From: Casuarina equisetifolia
Taxonomy: Eukaryota > Streptophyta > Magnoliopsida > Fagales > Casuarinaceae
Reading direction: 5' to 3'
Length of the DNA stretch: 64,000 nt
NCBI GenBank assembly: GCA_028551475.1
Contig: CM052354.1
Span: 29,597,258 to 29,661,257, forward strand
Within the stretch, counting starts at the first letter, position 1. Each line of letters opens with the position of its first letter. A program made the position numbers and the translations under genes. A model generated the notes under the pieces. That model was given only the letters and a program-made list of their open reading frames with translations. It was not told the DNA's origin and searched no databases. Below, piece by piece: positions 46,820 to 59,806 of this stretch.

Positions 46820-48100
46820 GGCAAAGAAAGAAAATTGGAACAGGTAATGGGCCCAACGCGTCACCGCGGTACTTCACGGGACGCGGTTTTCTCTATAGGC
46901 ACAGACCGATTAAGCGTTTTAGAGTAAAAATTAATAATAACACAGTTTTATACGGCGAAAGAGGCATACGCGGCGTGCGTTTCACGTCGCGCGTGGTTCG
47001 CAAGGCGCGTCCCCAAATCCTTTTTTGTTTTTTGTTTTTTGGGTGAGCGAAGTACATGTTGGAGTCCCATATCTGAAAGAAAATGGAAAAAAATCAAAAC
47101 TTAAAACGTTAATAATTTCCTATCAGAATTAATTGCGGGCGCAGAAATACAGCTGGGAAGATAAGGCAAGAAGTGAAAGCGGGAAAAAATAAAAAATAAA
47201 AAAATAGAAAAGGAAGTGAAGGTGTGATACTGCGTGTAATTAAAGATGGGAATGCAGGTTCGAAGGTATCTGCGCTAAGCATGCGAATCACCGCCAAGCG
47301 TTAGGAAAGTCTACGTGCACAGCCAAAGTTGGTGATATTATAAAATAGGAATATATTCTCTAATTATTCTATATAAGAATATGATAGTAAATAAAATCAT
47401 TAGTTGGTCATATGTTTCCAATAAAGTTAACCAAGGAATGATTAATAAAATAAAAAAAGGAAGAAGATTAAAAGTAGTTGATAATTGAATGAGTCAATCT
47501 CCTAAAACTCGGCAAATCTGTTTCCGGGGAAGATCGCTAAATGTTTTTCAACCAAGCGACTACAAACGTTTCAATTTCATAATCACGATTATCCAATCAA
47601 AAATCATTGAAATCATTTATTAAAAATTGTGCAAAGGCACTTGTCTAATTGTCAACATTACTCTTTTCTAAAATTTGGTTTACAAAATAGTAAATATTAC
47701 AATAATATGACATATAATAAAAAATGTTTTGATAACTAGTGTTGTAGGGTTAAATTTGAAAGTAAAGACTAACAATTATAGTGTAAGAAAGATACTTTAG
47801 CTTCCTATATATAAACTTCAATGATGTTGGAATTGAAAACACAATCACACAATAGAAACTTTGCTTATGGGAGAAGATAATATTGGAAGTATGTCATCTT
47901 AATTAGTATCAATTGATTATTTTCTTTTATTACTTTTTAATTATTCCCCTAGTGAGGAGGAGGATTCTTTCTATACATAGTCATTAATTGTTAAAATCAA
48001 GTTATTTTGGAAATACAATCATTCTACAAATAGGAAGTTATTTTTTTCTTTTACTTTGTATGATTTTGTAAAAGAAGAGGAAGACTAGAAAACCTTAATT
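46820..48100 (-). promoter_or_regulatory. Upstream region of kinase A
   Basis: The proximal part (46,849-46,935) shares 'cacttcacgg(g)acgcggttt' and following words with the same place upstream of copies D (32,685) and E (59,820). The distal part (about 47,820-48,070) resembles 33,330-33,580 and 57,790-58,020, including the LTR-like piece. Repeated 'acgcg' and 'cgcgt' words occur at 46,930-47,010. No start of transcription can be fixed. Confidence 0.45.
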
Positions 48101-51100
48101 CTTATTATACACCCCAAACTCCTACTCCCACTGGGTTTAGTACTCTCATAACCCAAAACGTCTTGGTTTCATACTTTCTTTAAAATATATCTAGGTTCTA
48201 GACTTCTAAAATAATTGAGTATTAAATTTTTATAACAACTTAGTTTTATATGGCTAAATTATTTCACTTGTCTTATTAATGTAGGATAATAAAGTTAGAT
48301 GTTTGCTTTTTCATTCAAATTAACATTACCCTTAACATGGATGAGACTATTAGGTCAAATCTATCCAGTCATGATTTGATTCTAATATCACTCGTCATAA
48401 TTTGAGTTACTTGTAGCTTCTTGTAAAATCTTTTGTATTTAAAAACTTAATTTTCCATTATACAAACAAAATCTAAAAAAATAATTTTTTTAATAAAGTA
48501 TTACAATTTGTTATTTGAATATAAGATCTCTTGTATGATATCATTCATAAATTTCATAACTTTATCTCATAATAGCTAACAACAAGGCTGGCATGAAGTC
48601 TTGAGAATGTGCTTGTCATATCGTTCACTTTCAACCCTTCCATGGTGAAATTTTCATGTTTTTCACTACAAGTTTTCCATGAAAATCTTGTGTATATGCA
48701 ACTTTTCAGCGAAGGATGATCCCAGAAGTTGACCATAATACCACACAACAGTAGGTTCATGATCACAAACAACAAACATATACACAAATATCAAAAGAGG
48801 AAGGCTTCATAACTTCTTCAACATAACATTCTCCATCGTCATGGGTTCCTTTCCTGCCCAGGAAAATTAGAAACCATTCTAAGCGGCAGCTCGGAAACTT
48901 CTAGTGGCTTACCTTGACCAGGCTTCGGTTATAGACAAGTTACATATAAACTGCTAGAGAAGGTTTAAGGAACCCAATGGCATGGACAACGGAAATGGAG
49001 AAGCTAGACATTTCTTATCTGTAAGAAGCAGGAATAACATCGTAAGGTAGAGAGGAATAAAGCCAAAGGAATCAAAGACACAAGGCTAGAGCTTTACATA
49101 CATGACGTTCTGCAACAATTTTGGGTCACCGTAACTTGAAAGAAATGAAGTTCATGTTTGAGTTGCCCTGCTGCTTGTGTTTCTGCTTCCTCGACCACAA
49201 AAGAGAAACACAGAGAGAAGGAACGAAGAGCTATTGGCTGATGTAGCCATTCCTGTCGACAGTTGACAAATGATGAAGAAGTGCCGTCGCTTGCTCGCTG
49301 TTCTTTACTACTGTTCTTCTCCTTCTCGCACAAGGAAGGTGTCATAAGTGTACCTGGTTGAATTGTTATTAAACGTCTTAAAAGAGATTTTTTTCTTCCC
49401 AAACCTGACAATATCTTTGCTTGTAATGGTATACGAAAAACAACTAATCGGTCTTTCTGTGCTTCTATCTGGACAACCGTTTCGAAACAAGTCCATCTCC
49501 CGCAATTGATGTTCAACTGAAACTAAACCAATCTGTGCAAGAAACCAGCACAAAATTCAATAATAATTCATACAAGAAGAATCCAAATAACAAGTTCTAA
49601 AAAGTCAGGTTGATACTTTAATTTCAATATGATAGTTTTTTCACACAGAAAGTGACAAATCTAATCATGCCTCAACATTGCTTAAAAAAAGGTTGGTGAG
49701 ATACAAACTAAAGCACCTCCAGTGCTTCGTTCTTTCCCAAAGCCGGTAAGAGCAGAATGTATAAAAAGTCTAACACAGAAAATTGACAATTAAGAAATCT
49801 AACCTAACATAGTGAACATTCATTAGCTGCCTAAATCATAATGCAGTATGGGCAGAAACTGTTGTGCTATCAATGAGCTAGGAGGTAAAGCACTTGTTTC
49901 CCGTTGCAAGTTGTACCCCCCTAGGATTTAATTGTATTTTATCCTGTCAAATATAAAAGAGAATAACTTTTACTTGTTTCTTCCTTATATTGTCTCATTA
50001 ATCTGAAAACTCTCTTTCATCAAAATATGAGCATTCTAATATATTAGATCACGGATATTAAGATAATACTTGCTCCATCCCAAGATATTGTTATTTTATT
50101 TATTCACACATTAGGAAAAAAATGTCATTAGAATAGCATAATTGCTGCAGGTGTGGTGTCACAAGACCCCAATGACTCATTCTAGGTACAAATTATGTTT
50201 ATTTGACGCACTACATTTTTCCTCCAAAATATGTTATTAATAACATTTTGTTTTTTTTTTATTAAAACTTTCTTTGCGTAAACACTTACACATTAAGATC
50301 CACAAAAACCAACAACCAATGCAATGGGATATGAAGTTAGCAAATTTGGAGCCAAGATGGATGCCAAAAGTTAATAGTGGTGGTTAAGAGGTTATAGACA
50401 ATGGAAGAAATGGAGAAAAGTGATTGGAAAAGGGGAAAGAGGGGGGGAGGTGGTGATAGCTAGATCGAGGAACAAGGGAGGAACAACTCAGAGAAAGAGA
50501 AGACGATTATATACCACTTTTGCTACAATTTCAATTGACCACATAAACATTTTATGGAGACCAATCATAGGAAAATACAAAAGATACTTTATGCTAACAC
50601 AAAGAGCCTTAATTTTATAATGAAGACAATAAGCGACTGGTCAAGTAAAAGGCTATGAAATACATGAGCAAGGATAGTGGCGCACTTTAACAGTACAACA
50701 ATTGAGGTAGAAGACAGGTAAAGCTATGTCAAAGCGTTCCAATTTCATTTGTAAGAGCAGGAGAATATGATTGAAATTCTGACCATTTTAAAGCTGGATC
50801 CCAATTTATTCATGTTATAACAAGAAGTATGACCCTTCCTTACCAACATTAGTTCCCAAAGATAACAATAGGATTTGAGGACATGTAGAGCCTCAATTTT
50901 TCAAAGAGTAGATATGCATCATACCTTCTTACACATGCAGCTTTACTATCACGAATCTTTATAGTGGGACCTAAACAAATCCGAAAAATAAACATGCCAT
51001 CATTTAACATCCTAGACATAAATAAAGAATATATAATTAAATAAATCTAAGAAGTTGATTCAAATTTAGAAGTCAACTAGGGATGTTTTGTGTACATCGA

Positions 51101-51489
51101 ATGTTGCTTGGTGTTCTATTGTTGGAACGATATGCATCTTTAGCAAGTTGTATGGTGAATCGGGTGATTGGAAAAGGAAAACTGAATGGTATTATCTCTC
51201 TTTCCTTTCACTTTGGCATCTTTTGATTCTGGGCTAATCTTTCATAGTTATGGATTTTGTGGTTTGGAAAAAGTTTTGATCTTTATCTATTTGTGAAAAA
51301 TAATTCAACCATAGTAGGAGCATTTTTCAGATGTGCTTTAATTGACTGCATAGATTTTGCCATTGATCTCGATGTCTTTCTCTTTTTCTTTACCATTTTT
51401 CTCCCCAGAAAATGTTTGAAATTTTCTATTAAACTCTTTTAGTTGATTTTTTCATTGCTTATTGCAATCTTGAATATGTCTTTTAACAG
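48101..51489. other. No recognisable gene
   Basis: Minus-strand open stretches at 49,516-49,094 and 49,553-49,308 overlap in different frames and match no family I know. The rest is AT-rich and featureless, with homopolymer runs. Confidence 0.45.
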
Positions 51490-51570
51490 TTGTTGGTCTT
51501 TTTTAGGCTTTGTTTCTGCATCTGTATTCATTCTCTACCTCTTCCCTTGGGTTTCCTCAACAGATTGCTC

Positions 51571-51729
51571 ATGGCATCTTATCGTTTTGTGTCTTTCACA
51601 AACATTGTTTTGCTGCTATTGCTCTTGTTGTTTTTGGAATCTATGTTATTGCTTCGAATGCAAGACGCCGGTAAGCAATGGGCAATTCTTGTTGCTGATT
51701 CATCTGGATTTGAAAATCATAAGCACTAA
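51571..51729 (+). pseudogene. N-terminal fragment of a legumain-like (vacuolar processing enzyme) gene
   Basis: From MASYRFVSFTN a strongly hydrophobic Leu-rich segment (a signal peptide) is followed by GKQWAILVADSSGFENHKH. This resembles the start of the C13 cysteine protease domain in plant legumains (typical W-A-V-L-V-A-G-S-S-G-Y-.-N-Y-R-H-Q-A-D). The frame stops right after the HKH, and the active-site His and Cys regions are not found downstream. Only this first-exon-like piece is present. Similarity is short, so the call is tentative. Confidence 0.45.
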
Positions 51730-54120
51730 GTTGTTCAAATTCCATTGATATTGACTTTTTTTTTCTTCTAACAAATGAATCATTTATTTAGTTGGCATAG
51801 ACTTCAAGAAGAGGACAAATATTAATCAAGACCAAATAGACCTTTTCTTTGCATGGAAAGAGGTAAGCTTCAATGATAGCTCATGTTTAGTCTAAAAAGT
51901 GTTCCAAGTTTTCAACTCTTATACCATCCATTTGCTTTTTGCTTTATAGTATCAGGAATAAAAAAATAAGTCAAAAAAGAGCAAAATATAAAGGAGATAA
52001 CAGAGATTACGAGGTACAAATTTTACTTAGCGAGCAAAGTGGAATTGATTGGAAAGTTTCTATATGGACTTGAGAGAGGTCCTTTCATCTTGAATTGCAA
52101 GAGTGAATGTGGAATGCCTAATGTTGATGATTTGGAATACTACTTCTAAGTATATGCATAATAGTTACATATTGTATTAACTCCCTTTGAAGCTTGTTGT
52201 GACTTATGACAAACAAAAGTAATTCATAATTGATTGCAAATTGGCCATTGTATCTCTCACAAATTAAAGGAAATTGATTAAAGAGAAAAATAACTTACAT
52301 GAGAATCATAAGATGCATTTTTTTTTCTTTTATAGTTAAATAATAAGGAAATATTTGGAAATTTATAACATGATTTCCACCAAGTCCAAGCCTCTTCTTC
52401 TCTTCATGCTTTTTTTACCTTGTTGCCAAGACTAAGAAAATAGAATAATAATAAATAATTAAAATCAATGTTCCTTTTATTTCTTGCAAGTTTGAATGAA
52501 ATACTCACTTGTTTCTCTCTTTCTAGCTTGACCTTAATATAAGAGTAGATTGCTACTCTAGCAATAGCAATAACTATTCCAATGCTAGTTTGTGTTCAGA
52601 TTTTGTTACCCTCCAACAACCATATTTTATTCATCAGTCAAATAAAAAATTCTTTAAGGAAATAAAAGGTGAAAGAAGGAAAATAGAAACAATTACCAAA
52701 GACCAAGATTGAGAATCCAATCACAAATATTCATTTTAACACATTTTTAATTGCAGCTGTAAGAGATGTGACCCTTTCTAAGATATTGGTGGCCAACTAT
52801 AATCAAGTAACCAAAGAAACTTAATAGTTTTTACAAGCCCAAATGTAATACTCAATTAATAATTGGGAACAACTGAAATAAATAGCTATAGTAAAAAAGT
52901 TTAAGAATGAAACGGAAGAAGTTTCCCATTGTATAACTTTTATTTAAAAATATTTTTTAATAAAAAGAAAAATCTTCTACTGTTGAAGTGATTTTTGAAT
53001 AAAAATAGACCTTTTAAATAAGATTCGAAACTAGATTAAAAGCGGCAACCCAAAGTGTTATATTAAGGGGTGCATAACCTGGACATGAAACTTATAATTT
53101 GCATTAACTAAGAAGGTATGTTAAAAATAATGTGACAAAATTTTTGTATGAAAAGGTCTGCGACAAACTTGGTTAGACCTACTTTTGCAATTGCATCATT
53201 AGAGCCATGCTTCATCAACTGAGGTCCCTCCAACTGTTAAACAAAATTAAGGATATGCGAATAATTAGAAGACCAAAAATTCAAAAAATTAACTTAAAAA
53301 ATAGTGAAATATTTTTTTATTTAAGTTCAACTATAAATGATTATATATTTAATATGAAACTTTCATCTTACATATAAATTATGAGAAGCCAACTTTTATT
53401 TGGGGTTACATGGCTCAAATTTCAAGAGTTGCAGGTAAAATTCACTTACAGTGATGTGAGTGGAATATAGACAAAGAGAGCAACGATGAAAATATAAGTA
53501 TAGATATTAGCACTTTCCACGTCTGTCAGCAAAATTCACAGACAAACTCCAAAAGCCCATTAGACAAGCTTTTGAGTCGTGGAAGATAACACCTCTTAAA
53601 ACTCTAGGTAAAAGGATTAAAAGGAGTTTCTTAGAAGATAACCATTACTTACTTTGAGTAGATACTCCTATATGTGAAGGAAATATTGGAAATCATAGCA
53701 CTAATGAAGCCAGTCCAATTAAATGACAGCTCGGTCAACGGTGCCATTGAGTCACCTGTATTTCACATCAAATATGTTCATAGAAACTAGCATTTGTTTA
53801 TTAGAGAGGTAAAGCGACAAATTAGAAATCAAAGTCTTTTACTTTCTCGTTCTTATATTTTGAAACTCGATTATTTTGGAGCTGTCCAAAGAGAAAGGCG
53901 GTCCATCCAGATTAAGGATATTTTATCAGCACGACAAGACTGGAACGGCAACATAAATAAAGGGAAGAGAGCTTACAAATGACGACAGGAGCTAGAGACA
54001 GCCAAACAAATAAATATTGTTAAAGAGTGGAAGGCATTTTTCAATTAAATCTGTGGAAGAGCATCGGGTTCTCAATCACCTTTTAATTGGTGAAGCCCGC
54101 TAACATGGTGGTGGCTTAAC
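51730..54120. other. Intergenic DNA upstream of the CrRLK1L-like gene
   Basis: No gene recognised. The sequence is AT-rich with short ORFs only. The last few hundred bases would include the promoter of the gene starting at 54,163, but no motif stands out apart from the CT tract. Confidence 0.4.
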
Positions 54121-54121
54121 A

Positions 54122-54123
<2 letters not shown>

Positions 54124-54152
<29 letters not shown>
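54124..54152. repeat. (TC)n microsatellite in the leader of the CrRLK1L-like gene
   Basis: A perfect CT run of about 29 bases ends 10 bases before the ATG at 54,163. CT tracts in 5' leaders are common in plants. Confidence 0.95.
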
Positions 54153-54154
<2 letters not shown>

Positions 54155-54162
54155 GCTCTATA

Positions 54163-55624
54163 ATGTGGAAGCAAAGCAAAACATGTCTTTGGACCAGCCT
54201 TCTCTACCTGGCCTTCTTTCTGTGCCACCCGAGAAGCAACGTTGCTGGTGTCTTGCCGCCTCTGTACGGATCAGATAATAATGATTATATTCTTCTCGCC
54301 TGTGGCTCCTTTGGGAATTCAAGTGATATTGATGCTAGGGTCTGGATTGGAGACGTTAATTCAAGTTTCTTCCGGCCTGAACAATCACAAAACCAGGCAT
54401 CTGTAGCTGCCTTCACGGATTCAGTCAACTCCACCGACGGAAAAGCACCCTACAAAAGTTGCTGCAGTTGGTGGTGGAATTTTTGTTTTCGCTGTGCTAT
54501 TGGTCCTCTATTTTTTGAAGTTCCGACAGGGCAAACGGAGCAAGGACACTAGTTCTCCGATCAAGTCAACCAAGAACCGCAAGTCAGCTCCATCATCCGA
54601 TCTCTGTCGTCACTTTTCATTGACTGAGATTAAAGTAGCCACCAACGACTTTGACCAAGCTCTCATGGTTGGTGTTGGGGGATTTGGTAACGTGTATAAA
54701 GGGTACATCAACAGTGGGACCAACCCAGTTGCCATTAAGAGGCTGACGCCGGGTTCTCAACAAGGCGCCCATGAGTTCGAAACTGAGATTGAGATGCTCT
54801 CGCAACTTCGACACCGCCACCTCGCATCACTAATTGGGTATTGTGATGATAACAATGAGATGATCCTCATTTACGATTATATGGCCCGTGGCACTCTTCG
54901 TGATTATCTTTGCAACACTAAACATCCGCCTCCTGCCTGGAAGCAACGACTTGAGATCTGCATTGGAGCAGCACGTGGGTTGAACTACCTTCATACAGGT
55001 GCGAGTCATGTGATCATTCATCGGGACGTAAAGACAACAAATATCTTGTTGGATGAGAAATGTGTGGCCAAGGTTTCAGATTTTGGATTGTCAAAGAGGG
55101 GCACTAGTGGCACAATTAATGCCCATGTAAGCACAACAGTGAAGAGTACTTTTGGATATTTGGATTTAGAATACTTTCAACGTCAACAATTGACTCAAAA
55201 GTCTGATGTGTATTCATTTGGTGTAGTTCTATTTGAAGTATTGTGTAGGAAGCCACCCATATTTAGTATTACGGAGATGCAAACAATAAGCCTAGCAGAG
55301 TGGGTCCTAGAATGCTATTGCAACGGCACAATTGATCAGATTGTTGATCCGTCATTAAGTAGTGAAATAGCACCGAAGTGTTTGATGAAATTTGTTGAGA
55401 TCGCCGTGAATTGTCTGCATGACAAAGGAACCAAGCGGCCCTCCATGAATGATGTGGTACGAGACTTGGAGCTTGCATTGCAGTTGCAATTGAATGTTGA
55501 CCGAGATCTAAGGCTCGACAAGGAAATTGTCATAACTACATCCATATTTAATGGAACCAATGGCATATGCAGTGCCAACTATGGACAGGATTTTTCTGAA
55601 ATTATGAGTCCTAAAGGTAGATGA
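54163..55624 (+). pseudogene. CrRLK1L (FERONIA-type) receptor kinase lacking its malectin region
   Basis: The first frame (54,163-54,552) gives a signal peptide, then the start of a malectin-like domain (YILLACGSFGNSSDIDARVW). It then leaves that frame near 54,450. In another frame, from about 54,440, KVAAVGGGIFVFAVLLVLYF forms a transmembrane segment followed by a complete kinase to 55,624. The kinase shows GVGGFGNVYKG, VAIKRL, HRDVKTTN, DFGLSK, FGYLDLEYF and [14 protein letters not shown]. Relatives are 850-900 residues with two malectin-like domains; about 350 residues are missing and the frame changes at the join. LDLEYF replaces the usual LDPEYF, and KSTFGY the usual KGSFGY. The kinase part has no stop and could be translated from the ATG at 54,494. 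Intronless, as is usual in this family. Without an ectodomain it cannot sense RALF peptides or cell wall. Confidence 0.85.
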
Positions 55625-55719
55625 AAGGCGCAGTGGAGCTAGACAATGATGGCAATGCATGTTTTCTCTCATCAAGGGTTAGCCAAAGATAATGGTAATC
55701 ATCAAATGATCGTAATTAA

Positions 55720-56858
55720 AAAAAGACTCTGCAAGTCCAAAATCGGAAACCTAAGCAAAATTATCATGCATTTTGTTATTTGAGTTAGAACTTTGTAACT
55801 TATTATGAGAATTTTCAATTATATGACTTCCATTCAAGATATTTCTAAACACAACAGACTTCAAGAAATTAAAATTGAAATTATACCTTTGCCTCAAAAT
55901 CAGAATCTAAGAATATCTTAGATGCCTTAATATTGTAATAAAGGGTCTTGGAATCACCTAAAAGTTCTTATAATTAAAATGCAAGTTAAAGTTTAGAAAG
56001 AATTTCAAAGAAATTATAACTCACAATCATGATGAAGGTACATTAGTCCTTTTGCAATTCCACAAGCAATTTTCCATGTTGTGGGCCAATCAATTGTTTG
56101 TTGACTTTTTCTGGTAATAAGAATTTTTTATCAAGACTACAACATCAAAGGAAAGAAAGTCTTATTGGTTTTTAATTATTTGAAGCATCCAATATCTATT
56201 ATCTATCTTTGCTGTTGGATATCACCAATACACTTATAGATTAAAACAATATTTCCACAAGACTCAATTATAATGTGAAACTAATCATGATGCAATCAAA
56301 GTTCTACAATAATGCATGAAGAAACAATTAATTGAACAAAAAGCAAGTAGTACAGCAAAGAGAAAAACATTGAATCTTATAAAGTAGATAAAACCAATTT
56401 TGGTGCTTCATATTATAGCATTTCATATTAATTAGAAAAAAAAATCCCATAACTTACCGTGTAAGTGAAACTTCAAACTATTGTTTAGAAGAAACTCATA
56501 AACAAAAAGCCTATGGGATCCAGTAATACAGTACCCTTCCATTGAAATAAGATTTTTGTAACACAGGGAACAAATACTCTCAGCCTCTGCCCGATGCTCA
56601 CGCCCCGCCGGTATAATCTCTTTCAATTTCTTGATAACCACTTTCTTCCCATTCGGAAGGACTCCTTTATACACAGACGCATAATCTCCTTGTCCAAGGA
56701 AGTTGGCAGCGGAGAATCCGTTTGTTGCGATAGCTAATAACTCGTACCCAAATATGCTCTTTGCGAAGTCTGAGACTCCTCCTGGAAGGGGTGGCGGGAC
56801 TGGATTGCCTCACGCCAAATAATGGATCATGCATATGTTCTCAACAATACCCCCGCCG

Positions 56859-56896
<38 letters not shown>

Positions 56897-57185
56897 ACAC
56901 ACACACACAAAAAAAAAAAAAACAAAACAAAGAATTCTGGAAAGCCTTAAATGAAAACGAAGTATCTCTGCCAACCCTACCCCCATGACCAAAGAGAAAT
57001 CCTCAATCAGAACCCACAACCTAAAATTGTAGTAGCCCCACGACTCCAAAAATGAAAAAACTTATACCTTTCGTCCCGAGAAACGAAGGGGGAGGCCAGT
57101 AGCGGTGCTCCTCATCACGGGGCCTACTGTTTTTCCACGGGAAGCAACGGCATTTTATGTTGGATTTTCTGTGAGATCCAGACAT
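55720..57185 (-). pseudogene. Truncated PERK-like kinase copy C
   Basis: This is a paralogue of kinase A. Exon 1 is 57,185-57,068 (MSGSHRKSN; same phase as A). Exon 2 (to 56,458) reads SIFGYELLAIATNGFSAANF, then GQGDYASVYKG and VVIKKLKE. Exon 3 is near 56,113-56,027 (IDWPTTWKIACGIAKGL) and exon 4 near 55,957-55,886, where the catalytic loop has decayed to YYNIKASKIFLD. Exon 5 stops after VSDFGLAES at about 55,720, 100 bases from the stop of the convergent CrRLK1L-like gene. The Gly loop has lost its third Gly, the start of exon 2 is disrupted next to a long C tract, and the C-terminal half is gone. Confidence 0.82.
56859..56927. repeat. Poly-C tract of 38, then (CA)n and poly-A
   Basis: A run of 38 C (56,859-56,896) is followed by about seven CA units and an A-rich run. 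It lies between exons 1 and 2 of kinase copy C. The exact length may be a sequencing or assembly estimate, since such runs are error-prone. Confidence 0.9.
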
Positions 57186-58459
57186 GGGTGCAGATACTGA
57201 ATTCTCTCTTTCGAGTTGACGTAGAGTGAGAAACGGGGTAAGAAAATATCCGAGATGCTCGGAACAGGTGATGGACGTGGTTTTCACCTCTAGAAGTAAA
57301 GATAAATATGTAAATTAATTATTACATTTATATTGTACGTAATTAGTAGGTGTAGTTTAGATTTCCTTTAGTATTAATTTAAAAAGGAAAAAAAACATGA
57401 AAAAAAATCTAATCAAGAGAGAATCAAGAGATCTTTTGAATATATTAGATTTATTATAATAAATTACTCTTTTCTAAAATTTGGTTTATAAAATAGTAAA
57501 TATTACAAAGAACATGAGATTTATAACAACTGTTTTTATAACTAGATAAAATTACAAATTTTATGAGTGATATTATAAAGAAAAATACATCTTGCATCTA
57601 AAGCATAAAAATACAAGTTTATACTTACGTGAATTATTAAATAACATAAGAATTGCCAACGACAACCATTATTGTGACATGCCAATTAAAAATTCTTGTG
57701 GAGGAACGAAACGAGGAGAATAGACAGATCCTAACCTTGGCAGTGCCAGCAGTTGTTGCTAATTTTAAAGGCCAAAAAAATGGCAAAAGTAGGATGATAT
57801 TCACCCAATCACCCAATAGCTACCTGCTTATGGGAGAAGATAATGTTGAAGTTTTGTCATCTTAATTGGTATTAATTGATTATTTTCTTTTACTATTTTT
57901 TAATTATTTTCATCGTAAAGAGGAGGATTCTTTCCCTACATAGTCATTGATTGTTAAAATCAAGATATTTTAGGAATAAAATCCTTATACAACTTGGAAG
58001 TTATTTCTTTCTTTTGTTTTGTATGATTTATTATTATTATTATTATTGTACAAGCCATTGTATTATAAATAAGACTTAGGCATACTAAGTTCATAAAACA
58101 ATACAATATACATATTCAATTTTCTCAAGTTCTTTCTATTTTTCTATTCTTGTTATTGCTTATGAGAGAAAGGTTAGAGCACAAATCCACATTTTTTGGC
58201 ATGATCAATGATTTCAACAAGTCAATCAATCAATAATATGCCCATCGCTAGAGCAATTAGGAGCTAACATGGCCAACCAAACGGCCGGGGTAGTGACATT
58301 CCCTTACTCCTTTTTTCTTCACCTAATTTGATTAAAATATTAAAAAGAAAGAGTCAATCAATGTTATCGTCGGTATTATCTTTGTGGGTTTCTTTTTTCA
58401 TCTATACTTTTTATAATCAACAGTATTTAAAGACAAACAAATAAAGGTTGATTTGCTAT
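57186..58459 (-). promoter_or_regulatory. Upstream region of kinase C
   Basis: It is homologous to the upstream regions of A, D and E. A plus-strand open stretch at about 57,730-57,865 (VVANFKGQKNGKSRMIF, then LLMGEDNV) aligns with VVANFMGG-like sequence, or closely similar words, at 33,284-33,401 and 60,422-60,540. A (TTA)n run lies at 58,029-58,050, and an LTR-like piece at about 57,951-58,165. Confidence 0.45.
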
Positions 58460-59188
58460 CAACATATAGTCTTAAGTGTATATATGCTAACCTAATATAG
58501 ATTTTACACAAATAAACCTTTTAACATCATAATTCAAATTACAAATAAGATATAATTTCGTAAGTGCATAAAGTCATTGTAAATAACATTTTCTGACGTT
58601 TAGAGTAAGTGGCATATCAAAATATAAAGGATTCCAAAGCAAGCCAGTGAACGTGCCAGAAAAGAAAAGATTTTCAAAGTCCTTTTTTGTTTATTTGTGT
58701 AGCTCAAGCTTGTATTTACCTTTCAGTTTCTCATTGTAATAAGACCTTACCTATTGTTTTCCAATTCATACGTGCAGGTTGTGAAACAATCAACCTATTG
58801 ATATTGGAAGACCTAAAAGATTATTCCAATGTATCATTTTTGGATCCAATGAAATTCATAGGTATAGGAAGAAGTCCTATCAAATAAAAAAATTTCTTTC
58901 AAGCATCTTTCGATTGTTAATATGATATATAAGGGCTACTACTACAAATAATATTACATCCTTGATCTAGAAATAAAATACCCACAAGCTGGTAAAGTTC
59001 GTAAATATATTAAAAAATAATCATGGAAAAAGGCTGATCATACTAGCCATGGTCTCTTCAACACCTTAACTAATTGTTAGTATCGAGAATAAGCAAAAAC
59101 TAACCCAACAAAAAAAGGGTAAAAAGCATCAAACATATTTCAAGTGACCAATAAAAGCAAAGGGGCTGTTTTTAGAAAATGGGTTTAT

Positions 59189-59806
59189 TCATTCCAAACA
59201 AAAGGCTTTGAGTAGCAGTAGGTCTCCTCTAAGAAATAAAACAATTTGCATAGTTTCGAAGCCATATAACAAGTTAAGAGCTTTCTCTTTCATGATAAAG
59301 ACCATCATACTCTTCAATGGTTTTAACTGTGACATTCACTTAACTTAACTGATAGACTGTTTGTTAAAGACATGTGTTGTTTTATATTGAAAATAAAAAG
59401 ATAAACTTTTAATCTTATAAGTGACAAGATTATTTTATTTATTATTTAAGATTTTAGAATAAACTCTCACACTTTACATATAAGAACAAGAGAGTTGTTG
59501 CGGGTTTATGGAGCTCAAGTTGGTGATGATATACAAAAATAATTGAGTTTATTAAAGTAATAAATTATAGTCTTTTAGTTTAATGATTAGGCTTGCTACA
59601 AGAGCTTTTTGCGATATTTCTATTTAGAAGAAGTCTTTTGTTTTATATCCACTTTGGAAGACGCGAACGCAAGGAAGAGGGAGGATGGATTTTTTGGGAG
59701 ATTCACACATCCCTGCAGATACTTGGTTCTCTCGTTCCAGTTGACGTAGAGAGGGAAACATAGTAAGAAAATAACCGAGACCGTTGGAACACATATGGGC
59801 CAACAC
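59189..59806 (-). pseudogene. Internally deleted receptor-like kinase copy E
   Basis: It has the same structure as copy D: first-exon remnant with ATG at 59,708-59,710 (upstream ATG at 59,806) and last-exon remnant 59,245-59,189. The kinase exons between are missing. About 370 bp of unrelated or intronic DNA separates the ends, so this is the simpler view of the deletion that D and E share. Confidence 0.78.

Noticed and set aside
49094-49553. Two overlapping minus-strand ORFs of 140 and 81 residues, with a faint likeness of one segment to the SGLAKE stretch of kinase A
   Set aside because: The likeness covers only about ten residues, the frames compete, and no kinase motif or splice pattern follows.
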